Shown: one piece after another, positions 37,041-45,303 of the stretch
How positions within the stretch are numbered: position 1 is the stretch's first letter
Layout of the letters: each line of letters starts with the position of its first letter
Origin: an uncultured Thermomicrobium sp.
GTDB lineage: Bacteria; Chloroflexota; Chloroflexia; Thermomicrobiales; Thermomicrobiaceae
Length of the DNA stretch: 64,000 bases
Direction of reading: 5' to 3'
Assembly: GCA_938028665.1 (NCBI GenBank)
Contig: CALIMB010000020.1
Location: 1-64,000, forward strand
Position numbers and translations under genes: made by a program
Notes under the pieces: model-generated
Told to the model about the DNA's origin: nothing
Seen by the model: only the letters and a program-made list of their open reading frames with translations
The model's database searches: none

Positions 37041-38159
37041 ATGGTTCTGTGCGTGTCTCCTGCTATTGCCAGTAAGCACCTCGCCCGCTCGACGTCTGGT
37101 GGGCTCGTGCTTGCGGTGCTCTTCCTTGTCCTCCTGCCGTCGCCTGCCGGGGCTGTGCTCGGTGGCCCAGATCGTGTCTACTTTCCACAGACTGGTCACA
37201 CGCTCGCCTATGGTTTCCTTGAGTTCTGGTTGCGGAACGGCGATGTTCCCATCTTCGGATATCCGCTCAGTGAGGAGCTAAGCGAACAGGGAATGACCGT
37301 GCAATACTTTGAGCGTGCTGTTTTTGAGTGGCATCCTGAAGCGCCTGCCGAGTGGCGTGTCCAGCTGCGACGTCTCGGGGTTGAGGCAACGAGTGGCCGT
37401 TCTGATCGGGCGTTCCGTCCTGCTGAAGCAATGGATAACGTGGCCTGTCGGTACTTCGTGGAGACGCAGCACAACCTCTGCCACGGCTTCCGCTGGTTTT
37501 GGGAGCGCTTCGGAGGAGTACGGATCTTCGGGTATCCCATCAGTGAGGAGCTCACTGAAGATGGCCTTACCGTCCAATATTTCGAACGTGCTCGACTGGA
37601 GTGGTATCCGCAGAAACGGGGGACGGCTGGGGAAATCGAGGTGACGCGCCTTGGTGAGTGGGTTGCTCGCCGGATCTCAACACAGACGGCGCCACTTGAC
37701 CAACCACCCGATATCCCCCTGTACACGCCAGAGTTGTTCCCGCGCGTGCCGACTCTCGTGCGGACTCCGCCGGCCGGGGCACCCGTTGGCGAAGCGAAGT
37801 GGATCGAGGTCGATCTAAGTCAGCAAGCACTCCGAGCCTGGGAGTACGACCGCCTTGTCTTCGGGACGCTTGTCTCGACCGGGCTCCCACAGTATGCGAC
37901 GCCAATTGGGAGATTCCGTGTGTACGTGAAGCTGCGTTACGAGCGGATGCGGGGTGGGACACCAGGGATTGACTATTACGATCTCCCGAATGTTCCGCAC
38001 ACGATGTATTTCTATCTCGGCTATGCACTGCATGGTGCCTACTGGCACAACAACTTTGGCCACCCGATGAGTCACGGCTGTGTGAATCTTCCCTTAGACG
38101 CTGCTGCGTGGCTCTACGACTGGACTCCTGTCGGAACGGTCGTTTGGATCCATCCCTGA
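37041..38159 (+). CDS. L,D-transpeptidase with two N-terminal surface repeats
   Basis: 372 residues from the ATG at 37041, which has CTGGAG nine bases upstream; in-frame ATGs further left are possible. A signal peptide or anchor ends LLPSPAGA. Two repeats of about 50 residues follow: GFLEFWLRNGDVPIFGYPLS and GFRWFWERFGGVRIFGYPIS, each ending VQYFERA then W-x-P. The C-terminal YkuD domain (about 255-372) has the catalytic motif HGAYWHNNFGHPMSHGCVNLP with His and Cys in place. It forms 3-3 crosslinks or attaches proteins to peptidoglycan. The repeats probably bind wall or surface polymers (inference). Confidence 0.9.
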   Translation: MVLCVSPAIASKHLARSTSGGLVLAVLFLVLLPSPAGAVLGGPDRVYFPQTGHTLAYGFLEFWLRNGDVPIFGYPLSEELSEQGMTVQYFERAVFEWHPEAPAEWRVQLRRLGVEATSGRSDRAFRPAEAMDNVACRYFVETQHNLCHGFRWFWERFGGVRIFGYPISEELTEDGLTVQYFERARLEWYPQKRGTAGEIEVTRLGEWVARRISTQTAPLDQPPDIPLYTPELFPRVPTLVRTPPAGAPVGEAKWIEVDLSQQALRAWEYDRLVFGTLVSTGLPQYATPIGRFRVYVKLRYERMRGGTPGIDYYDLPNVPHTMYFYLGYALHGAYWHNNFGHPMSHGCVNLPLDAAAWLYDWTPVGTVVWIHP

Positions 38160-38205
38160 TTGGCCTGCCGCCGTGGTATACCGGGTCCAGGGTGCAGTGA
38201 GCCGC

Positions 38206-39636
38206 ATGGAGCGTGTGCCCGTGTCATGGCTGCTCCGGGCCATCCTACCAGTCCTTCTGCTCACAGCAGCCTGTCGCAGTTTACCGACCGCGCCGACCGG
38301 GGGAATGGTATCAACACCGGTTGTCCCAACGGCTCGGGTGACAGAGATGTCCACTCTTCCACCGCTGCCAACCCCTTCTGTTGCTGTCGACCTCCCGCAA
38401 TCCTGCACGCTGGAGAAAACGCTGGACAGCTTAGCCGCATTCCTCTCCGCGTTGAGTCGTGGCGATGGCGAACGCCTCAGAGGCTTCCTCGGATTACCGA
38501 CATCCTGGGCTGTCGAGCCGCGGATCTATGCAGTTGTGCCGCGTGAGCCGGAGGTGTTGGGGACTGGCCTCTACACTGAACGGCCGGAGGTGTTCCTTGA
38601 TTGGGTGGAGCGGCGAGCAATGCAGCGTGAACGGTGGAGCATCCTGGAGTTTGTGCGCTTCGTTCCGATCGATGAGCAACGTCTTCTTGTGACAGCAGCG
38701 CTGCTCCGCGAGGCAGATGACCTCATGGCAAAGCCCATGCTAGGGATGATCGAGTTCGACTGTACTAGGCAGGTTGTGATTTCTGTCGTTGCCGGATCGG
38801 TCGGTGCTGAAGCACTGCCAGCTAGCCCGCAGGGACTGCTTGTCACAGCGCTGCGGCAGCGCCCACTCCGGCTGCCAGAGCCTGCCCAACCCTGTCCACG
38901 AACTGCTTGGGCATTCGGGAGTGTGATCGGTGAAGGACCAGTCTACCTGGGACTGGGCCCAGATGCTGTAGTCAATCTTGGTGATCGCAATGCAACAGCC
39001 GGCCAAACGATCAGCACCGAACTCCGGATCGCGGCAGCCGAGCATGGTCCCATTCTTGTTCGCCTATTCAAGCTTTTGGAGGTTTCTCCTCTCTTGGTGA
39101 ATGGTGAGCCGGCACTGTTTATCGAGCCGAGTCGCACGGGTGAACGATCACTGTCGGTGGAACTCCAGGTGGAAGGACCAGGATGTTATGTCTTACAGGC
39201 TGACGGTGCGACTTGGCAAACACAGCTTGTCTTTGAAGCTGTTCCCGATGCCCTGGAGGGGCTGGCGCCGAACTTGGCCGTCGTCGCGTTCCCGGCGGGG
39301 CTCCGTGTCGTTTCCGCGGTGCGTGAGGATGCTGAGACAGTCAGAGTTGGCCTAGTCGGCCCGACACTCGTGGCCAGGCTGAGTATCTCTGTTGCCGGAC
39401 CTGGTGGACCCACAGCCGGGCCGGAAGCACAGTGTGTCCGGGTCTCAGAGCGGATCCAGCTCTGTTGGGTACCGCATCCGGTGTGGGGCTGGCCACAAAC
39501 CGCAGTGTGGCAGGACGGTATACGTCGCTACCAGCTTGTGGTGCTCGCCGGTAACCGTGATGCCTGGAGTGAGCAAGAGCTCCTCGAATTGGTCCGTCGG
39601 GTGAACACAGGTGGAGATCAACCCGGTGCGTCGTGA
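38206..39636 (+). CDS. Uncharacterised lipoprotein
   Basis: 476 residues from the ATG at 38206. The signal ends LLLTAAC, so Cys23 or so would be lipidated. A Pro/Thr linker (about 25-65) leads to a region (about 75-210) with an SnoaL/NTF2-like feel: LDSLAAFLSALSRGDGERLRG, then strands. The remainder is beta-rich with several cysteines and no known catalytic motif. It follows the L,D-transpeptidase by 46 bases, so is likely co-transcribed and extracytoplasmic. I do not recognise a family with confidence. Confidence 0.72.
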   Translation: MERVPVSWLLRAILPVLLLTAACRSLPTAPTGGMVSTPVVPTARVTEMSTLPPLPTPSVAVDLPQSCTLEKTLDSLAAFLSALSRGDGERLRGFLGLPTSWAVEPRIYAVVPREPEVLGTGLYTERPEVFLDWVERRAMQRERWSILEFVRFVPIDEQRLLVTAALLREADDLMAKPMLGMIEFDCTRQVVISVVAGSVGAEALPASPQGLLVTALRQRPLRLPEPAQPCPRTAWAFGSVIGEGPVYLGLGPDAVVNLGDRNATAGQTISTELRIAAAEHGPILVRLFKLLEVSPLLVNGEPALFIEPSRTGERSLSVELQVEGPGCYVLQADGATWQTQLVFEAVPDALEGLAPNLAVVAFPAGLRVVSAVREDAETVRVGLVGPTLVARLSISVAGPGGPTAGPEAQCVRVSERIQLCWVPHPVWGWPQTAVWQDGIRRYQLVVLAGNRDAWSEQELLELVRRVNTGGDQPGAS

Positions 39637-40250
39637 GGTTTGCAGAGTTGAGATGGGCTGGCTTGGTAGGGCTAGACGACTTGCGTCAGGTCCGGCTTCC
39701 GTCAGCGGATTGAACATCATACCTGCTGTTGTGGCAGGAGATCACCCTACGAATCGGCCACGCTCCTCCGTCGAGTGTCAGGGAACTTCCGACTAAGCCG
39801 TGCTCTTCTATCGGGGTGGAGTGAGAGAGACAAGATTGGGTATTCCCGGATCCTGCTGTCCTCTCTCACACGGCACAAGCCAGAGTATGTGGCGGCGCTG
39901 CAGCTGGCTGCGACAGAGAGGCATAGCGGGGTTAGCTGTGTCGGACTGGTGAACAGGGGGTATCCCTAAGACGGTAGCTTCAAACAGCTGCGTTACGGCT
40001 CTACCTCCATGACCTGCCTTATGGGATGAGAGGAGCTGTCAGTTGCGTTGGTGCCTCTCCGTTCGCAGAACCAAGATCGTCAAGAGTCAAGCCCGTAAGG
40101 CAGTCAGTCGATGGCCGGATGAGATCGCGCCTTAATCGATGGTCCCCCGTGCTGCGGTTAGCATGCCCTGGTAGTTCAGCAGGCTCGCTAAGATTGACAG
40201 GAGCGCACAGGGGGCGCTGCGAGTGTTCATACGAGGTAACAGGAGGTCGC
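39637..40250. other. Intergenic region before menB
   Basis: About 610 bases with no supportable gene. The frame that runs into menB is open from 40026, but the protein before residue 1 of MenB is not family-like. A TTGACA hexamer at 40194 lacks a matching -10 box. Confidence 0.45.
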
Positions 40251-41078
40251 ATGAGCCGGTTCACCTGGATACCAATCAAGCAGTACACGGACATTCTCTA
40301 CGAGCGGTTAGAGGGAGAGGGGATCGCGAAGATCACTATCAATCGTCCTGAAGTGCGCAACGCGTTTCGACCGCTCACCGTGATGGAGATGATGGACGCG
40401 TTCGCGCACGCGCGGGACGATGCATCGATCGGTGTGGTCCTCTTGACCGGGGCTGGTGACAAAGCTTTCTGTTCGGGTGGGGATCAACGGGTACGCGGCG
40501 AGGGTGGTTACGTTGACGATCAAGGTATTCCTCGTCTCAATGTCCTTGACCTGCAAAAGCAGATCCGCTATCTCCCCAAGCCAGTTATTGCGGTTGTCAA
40601 CGGGTATGCAATTGGTGGTGGCCACGTATTGCATGTGGTGTGCGATCTCACGATTGCAGCCGAGCACGCCAAGTTTGGGCAAGTCGGCCCCCGTGTTGGG
40701 AGCTTCGACGCTGGATACGGCGCAACGTTGCTTGGTCGGATCGTTGGGCACAAGAAGGCGAAGGAGATTTGGTTCCTGTGTCGTCAGTACACCGCGCAAG
40801 AGGCACTGGAGATGGGACTGGTGAACGCAGTTGTGCCCTACGAGCAGCTTGAGGAAACGGCTGTGCAATGGGCGCGTGAGATCTTGGAGAAGAGTCCAAT
40901 GGCGATCCGTTTCCTCAAAGCGGCTTTTAATGCAGATACCGACGGGCTAGCCGGACTGCAGCAATTGGCGGGGGATGCGACCCTGCTCTACTACTTGACT
41001 GACGAAGCGAAAGAAGGGCACCGTGCCTTCCTGGAAAAGCGGAAGCCCGACTTCTCGAAATTCCCACGCTTTCCGTGA
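40251..41078 (+). CDS. menB: 1,4-dihydroxy-2-naphthoyl-CoA synthase
   Basis: Closes the second ring of menaquinone (Dieckmann cyclisation of o-succinylbenzoyl-CoA). 275 residues, a crotonase fold. Characteristic MenB features are [17 protein letters not shown] (near 75-91), [19 protein letters not shown] (oxyanion hole region), and [16 protein letters not shown]. The C-terminus has [14 protein letters not shown], typical of MenB rather than general enoyl-CoA hydratases. The ATG at 40251 has a near-perfect AGGAGGT site. It is the first gene of menB-menA-menC-orf-menE. Confidence 0.95.
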   Translation: MSRFTWIPIKQYTDILYERLEGEGIAKITINRPEVRNAFRPLTVMEMMDAFAHARDDASIGVVLLTGAGDKAFCSGGDQRVRGEGGYVDDQGIPRLNVLDLQKQIRYLPKPVIAVVNGYAIGGGHVLHVVCDLTIAAEHAKFGQVGPRVGSFDAGYGATLLGRIVGHKKAKEIWFLCRQYTAQEALEMGLVNAVVPYEQLEETAVQWAREILEKSPMAIRFLKAAFNADTDGLAGLQQLAGDATLLYYLTDEAKEGHRAFLEKRKPDFSKFPRFP

Positions 41079-41095
41079 TGCAGTGAGGTGCCGTA

Positions 41096-42019
41096 ATGCT
41101 GATGCCGGCGAGCGATTCGGCCAGGCGAGAGACCGAAGGACCAAGATGGCGGGTGTGGTGGCTGGGAGCTCGTCCAGCGACGCTGGTGGCTGCCGTGGGT
41201 CCCGTTCTGGTCGGTACGGCCGTTGGGGTACGCGAGGCGGGAACAGTGCAGTGGTTCCCGTTCCTCGCAGCACTCGCGGCAGCACTCTTGATCCAAGTGG
41301 GGACGAATTACGCAAACGACCTCTTTGATTACCTCAAGGGAGCTGACCGACCGGAGCGGGTCGGGCCAACTCGGATCACCGCGCGCGGACTGGTCACGGT
41401 TTCTGAGATGCGTAGTGCGGTCATCCTGACGTTCGGTGCAGCAATGGTGCTTGGGTTGTACCTCGTTTGGGTCGGTGGCTGGCCAATCTTGGCGATCGGC
41501 CTTGCCTCAATTGCAGCGGGGATCCTCTATACGGCTGGTCCTTGGCCGCTTGGGTACATTGGACTTGGTGACCTTTTCGTTTTCCTCTTTTTCGGGCTCG
41601 CGGCAGTCAGTGGGAGTGCCTATCTTCAGACTGGCGACTTCTCCTGGCTTGCGGTGATCGCAGCTGTGCCGATTGGGGCGTTGATTACCGCGATCCTTGT
41701 CGTCAACAACTTGCGTGACATCCCGACCGATCGTGCGGCAGGTAAGCGAACGCTTGCGGTCCGCATTGGGGAACGTGCGACCCGTTGGCAGTACGCGGTG
41801 CTCGTCAGTGTTGCCTATCTCACCCCTCTGTTCCTTGTCCTCGGAGGGCGAGGAGGGCTTGCGTTGCTGCTCCCGTGGCTCACCTTGCCCTTAGCCGTCA
41901 AGCTCGTGCGCAGTGTGCTCAACGGGACCTCTGGAGCAGCGCTGAACAGTGTATTGCGGCGTACGGGGCAGCTCCAACTCATGTTTGCTGTGCTCTTCGG
42001 GATAGGGCTGCTGTGGTGA
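41096..42019 (+). CDS. menA: 1,4-dihydroxy-2-naphthoate polyprenyltransferase
   Basis: Attaches the polyprenyl tail to DHNA in the membrane. 307 residues, about nine membrane helices. The UbiA-family aspartate motifs are present: NYANDLFDYLKGAD (N-D-x-x-D, near 70-83) and NNLRDIPTDRAAGKRTLAV (near 202-220). RPATL near the N-terminus is typical of MenA. It lies 17 bases after menB, with GAGGTG upstream; menC overlaps its stop. Confidence 0.94.
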   Translation: MLMPASDSARRETEGPRWRVWWLGARPATLVAAVGPVLVGTAVGVREAGTVQWFPFLAALAAALLIQVGTNYANDLFDYLKGADRPERVGPTRITARGLVTVSEMRSAVILTFGAAMVLGLYLVWVGGWPILAIGLASIAAGILYTAGPWPLGYIGLGDLFVFLFFGLAAVSGSAYLQTGDFSWLAVIAAVPIGALITAILVVNNLRDIPTDRAAGKRTLAVRIGERATRWQYAVLVSVAYLTPLFLVLGGRGGLALLLPWLTLPLAVKLVRSVLNGTSGAALNSVLRRTGQLQLMFAVLFGIGLLW

Positions 42020-43092
42020 GATCGCTGCAGTGCCGTTGGTGGCCCTACCGACTGGAGTTCCGAACACCGTTCCGAACGGCGCGCGGCATGCTCTACGAAC
42101 GGTACGGCCTGATCGTCGAGCTCCGCACGCCGGACGGCGTCATCGGACTTGGTGACGTAGCACCGTGGCCAGGGAGCGAGGCCCGGGCACTCCTTGAGGC
42201 GAAGGCCTGGTTGACGGAACTTCGTCAGGCCGACGCGTTCCGCGATGAGCGGTCGCTCCGTCAGGCGCTCCACCGTGTTCCTGCGTCGGCGAGTGGGGCT
42301 CGGGCGGCTCGTGCAGCAATTGAGACGGCACTCGTCGATCTGCTGGCGCAGCGGGAAGGCGTGATGCTGGCACGCTGGCTGCACCCGGCCGCGCGGCCTG
42401 CAGTAGCCGTGAATGCACTCATCGGGCTGTTTGATGTGGAGAGGACGGTCGCAGCAGCATGCCAAGCAGTGGCGGCGGGATATAGCGCACTCAAGCTGAA
42501 GGTGCGTCTGGAGCCGAGCGAGACGGAGCGGGTCGCTGCGGTGCGCGCGGCAGTTGGGTCGGCAGTGCGCTTGCGGTTGGACGCGAATGGTGCTGCGACG
42601 ATCGAGCAGGCGCTCGCCTTCGCCCGTGCGATCGCTCCGCTTGATGTTGAGTACCTGGAGCAGCCGGTGGAGACGCTCGAGGACCTGGCTGAGCTCCGAC
42701 GGCGTTCTCCGGTACCCGTGGCTGCTGACGAGGTGCTTATTGGCTTGGGGGAGGTTGAGCGAGCGCTCATGCTGGCAGCGGCTGACATTCTCATCTTGAA
42801 GTTGCCGCTACTCGGTGGGCCACACTGCTTGCTTGCTGCAGTGGAGCAGGCGGCTCGGTGTGGGATTGGGGCAGTGATCACGAGCATTTTCGAGTCGGGC
42901 ATAGGGCTCGCAGCGGCACTGCACACGGCAGCAGCTCTGGCGGATCACGAGCAAGTACATGGATTGGCGACTGCGGTGATGCTCCGCTCGCTGGGAACAG
43001 CCGAACGGTTCGAACCGGTGGAAGGGCGACTTAGCCTACCGTCTGGGAGTGGACTTGGAGTGCGGTGGGACGAAGGGCAAGCAGGGACATGA
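42016..43092 (+). CDS. menC: o-Succinylbenzoate synthase
   Basis: An enolase-superfamily enzyme, 358 residues, dehydrating SHCHC to o-succinylbenzoate. Catalytic features: KLKVR (K-x-K, near 160), metal ligands in LRLDANGA (near 189), YLEQPVE (near 214) and ADEV (near 237), and the second catalytic lysine in LILKLPLLGG (near 260). The GTG start at 42016 overlaps the menA stop (GTGA); longer extensions lie in menA. N-succinylamino-acid racemase activity is a known side role of the family, but the men context argues for MenC. Confidence 0.92.
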   Translation: MRSLQCRWWPYRLEFRTPFRTARGMLYERYGLIVELRTPDGVIGLGDVAPWPGSEARALLEAKAWLTELRQADAFRDERSLRQALHRVPASASGARAARAAIETALVDLLAQREGVMLARWLHPAARPAVAVNALIGLFDVERTVAAACQAVAAGYSALKLKVRLEPSETERVAAVRAAVGSAVRLRLDANGAATIEQALAFARAIAPLDVEYLEQPVETLEDLAELRRRSPVPVAADEVLIGLGEVERALMLAAADILILKLPLLGGPHCLLAAVEQAARCGIGAVITSIFESGIGLAAALHTAAALADHEQVHGLATAVMLRSLGTAERFEPVEGRLSLPSGSGLGVRWDEGQAGT

Positions 43093-43496
43093 GGGAAGAG
43101 CGATTTGCTCGCCGGCGTGTTGCTGCAGTAATGACTGGTGGGCTGGTGACAGTACTTGGTTTTGCGCTGTGCGCGGTTATCGTGCCACGGGTGCTGGTCA
43201 GTTCGACCGGGCTCGCGAACGTTCTGGTAATACTGGCGGCATCACTCATTGCAGGCAGTTGGATGCTGGTTGGGGCGGGAACGCGCCGCTTCGGTGGCCG
43301 GATATGGGGTGCGCTCTTTGGTCTCTTGGCCTATCTGTTTGTAGGAGCTCTCTGGACCGCTGGCTTCGTGCTGATCGATCCATGGGAAGTCGACTTCCGG
43401 CAGATTGATCTCATCCGGTTCATCCTTTACTCGGTGTTCTTGTGGCCGTATGCGCTCGTCTACACGTTTGATTGGTTTGGGCTCGGAGGGATCTGA
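43089..43496 (+). CDS. Membrane protein in menaquinone operon
   Basis: 135 residues, ATG overlapping the menC stop (ATGA). A basic N-terminus (REERFARRRVAA) precedes four hydrophobic segments (about 15-35, 42-60, 70-92 and 110-130). No catalytic residues or known family recognised. Its position between menC and menE, translationally coupled to menC, hints at a link to quinone synthesis or simply operon membership. Confidence 0.7.
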   Translation: MREERFARRRVAAVMTGGLVTVLGFALCAVIVPRVLVSSTGLANVLVILAASLIAGSWMLVGAGTRRFGGRIWGALFGLLAYLFVGALWTAGFVLIDPWEVDFRQIDLIRFILYSVFLWPYALVYTFDWFGLGGI

Positions 43497-43506
43497 GAGG
43501 GCGACG

Positions 43507-45012
43507 ATGCGTCTTCCGGAGTGGCTGGCCTGGCGTGCGGTCGCGACACCGGAGCGGACGGCACTCATCTGGCGCCAGCGCGCCTGGACGTTTGCGGAAC
43601 TGGCGCAGGATGCGGACCGCATGGCGCGTCAGCTCGCTGGACTTGGTGTTGGGCCTGGCGACCGGATTGCCGCGTGCCTGTCGAATCGGCCGGAGCTCGT
43701 GGTGTTGGCCCATGCTGTGAGCCGGCTTGGTGCGGTGCTGGTACCGCTCAACATACGTCTCACTCCTCAGGAGCTCTTCATCGTGCTCTCTGATGCTGAT
43801 CCACGGGTTGTGCTAGTCGAAGCAGCGACGCGACAGGCAGTGGGGTTGTGGGCCGGGACGGTGGTTGAGGTTGAGAGTGAACTTGTTCAGCTGCCGGAGG
43901 CAATGGTGGACCTCCGGCGAGACGTTGAGGTTGAGGCGGTACACACACTGATCTATACATCGGGAACAACCGACCGTCCGAAGGGTGTTTTGCTCACGTA
44001 CGGCAATCACTGGTGGAGCGCTGTGGGTTCTCACCTGAACCTTGGAGTCCTGCCAGACGATCGCTGGCTGCTCTGCTTGCCGCTCTTTCACGTGGGAGGG
44101 CTCTCGATCCTCTTCCGCAGTGTTATTGGCGGATTCGCGGTGGAGTTGCACGAGCGGTTCGACGCAGCACTGGCGAACGCCGCGATTGAGCGCGGGGTGA
44201 CGCTCGTCTCGCTGGTAGGGACGATGCTCTGGCGAATGCTCGAGGAACGCGGTGAGCGATGCTATCCGGCGCATCTTCGTGCTGTGCTCCTTGGCGGAGG
44301 ACCTGCACCGCGTCCGTTGCTTGAGCGCTGTGTTGCAGTCGGGCTGCCGGTGCTACAGACGTATGGATTAACAGAGACCGCATCACAGTTAGCAACCCTC
44401 GCACCTGAAGATGCACTGCGCAAGCTGGGTTCGGCTGGAAAACCGCTCTATCCGAACGCGCTGCGCATCGTCCTGCCGGACGGAAAGATAGCTGGACCAG
44501 GTGAGCCGGGAGAAATCGAAATACAGGGGCCAGTGGTCACACCAGGCTACTGGCGACGGCCGGATCTTACTGCGCGTGCCTTCTCTGACGGGTGGCTACG
44601 CACCGGTGATATCGGGTATCTCGACGAGGAAGGGTACCTCTACGTACTCGACCGGCGTGATGATCTGATCGTGACCGGTGGGGAGAATGTCTTTCCAGCT
44701 GAGGTTGAGGCGGTGCTGCTTGGTCATCCGGCTGTCGCTGAGGTAGCCGTGATAGGGATACCGGACGTCGAGTGGGGGCAGCGAGTAGCGGCTTTCGTCG
44801 TGCTCCGAGGGGGAATGCGTGCCACAGAGAAAGAGCTCGTTGCCTGGTGCCGTACACGACTGGCAGGGTACAAGGTGCCGCGTGTGATTCAGTTCGTCGA
44901 GCAGCTTCCGCGCACGGCCAGCGGCAAACTACAGCGTTGGCTTCTTCGCCAAGCGTGGGAATGCACTGTGCACGGTCGGACGAGCGGTACCGGGGAGCTG
45001 CACCAGGTCTGA
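43507..45012 (+). CDS. menE: o-Succinylbenzoate-CoA ligase
   Basis: An adenylate-forming enzyme, 501 residues. Core motifs: YTSGTTDRPKG (P-loop A3, near 156-166), LQTYGLTETAS (A5), SDGWLRTGDIGYLDEEGYLYV (A7) and DLIVTGGENVFPAEVE (A8), and the C-terminal catalytic lysine in PRTASGKLQRW (A10). The ATG at 43507 follows the membrane-protein gene by ten bases. As last gene of the men run it activates OSB for MenB. Confidence 0.92.
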   Translation: MRLPEWLAWRAVATPERTALIWRQRAWTFAELAQDADRMARQLAGLGVGPGDRIAACLSNRPELVVLAHAVSRLGAVLVPLNIRLTPQELFIVLSDADPRVVLVEAATRQAVGLWAGTVVEVESELVQLPEAMVDLRRDVEVEAVHTLIYTSGTTDRPKGVLLTYGNHWWSAVGSHLNLGVLPDDRWLLCLPLFHVGGLSILFRSVIGGFAVELHERFDAALANAAIERGVTLVSLVGTMLWRMLEERGERCYPAHLRAVLLGGGPAPRPLLERCVAVGLPVLQTYGLTETASQLATLAPEDALRKLGSAGKPLYPNALRIVLPDGKIAGPGEPGEIEIQGPVVTPGYWRRPDLTARAFSDGWLRTGDIGYLDEEGYLYVLDRRDDLIVTGGENVFPAEVEAVLLGHPAVAEVAVIGIPDVEWGQRVAAFVVLRGGMRATEKELVAWCRTRLAGYKVPRVIQFVEQLPRTASGKLQRWLLRQAWECTVHGRTSGTGELHQV

Positions 45013-45227
45013 TCGACCGACTTCCGGAACTGTCCTGCAAGGTGATGCTGCGTGCCTGATGTGCCCGAGCAGTTCGGGACATGATGGCCGTGGGTAATGA
45101 CATGCGTGCTTTGATTGGGTTACTGGACGCAGCTCGACTGCCTGTTTCCTGGCAGGTAATGATTGTTCGGGGTCACAGTCTAAGATGGAGAAAGGAACGG
45201 AGTGAGCAGTATGCTGCACAAAGGCGA
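45013..45227. other. Short intergenic region
   Basis: No gene seen. A small hairpin (CTGCC, loop, GGCAG near 45139-45158) is not followed by a T tract. Confidence 0.4.
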
Positions 45228-45257
45228 TTGTTCCTGGGGTCGTGCACACCGTACAAT
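45228..45257 (+). promoter_or_regulatory. Promoter of malic enzyme gene
   Basis: TTGTTC (45228-45233), an 18-bp spacer and TACAAT (45252-45257) lie 46 bases before the ATG at 45304. Confidence 0.5.
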
Positions 45258-45303
45258 GCGCGATGATGGGGGCAGCGCCTGTGCATGCTGAGCGGGGTGG
45301 GGA

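Noticed and set aside
40194-40199. TTGACA as a -35 box for menB
   Set aside because: No acceptable -10 sequence 16-19 bases downstream.
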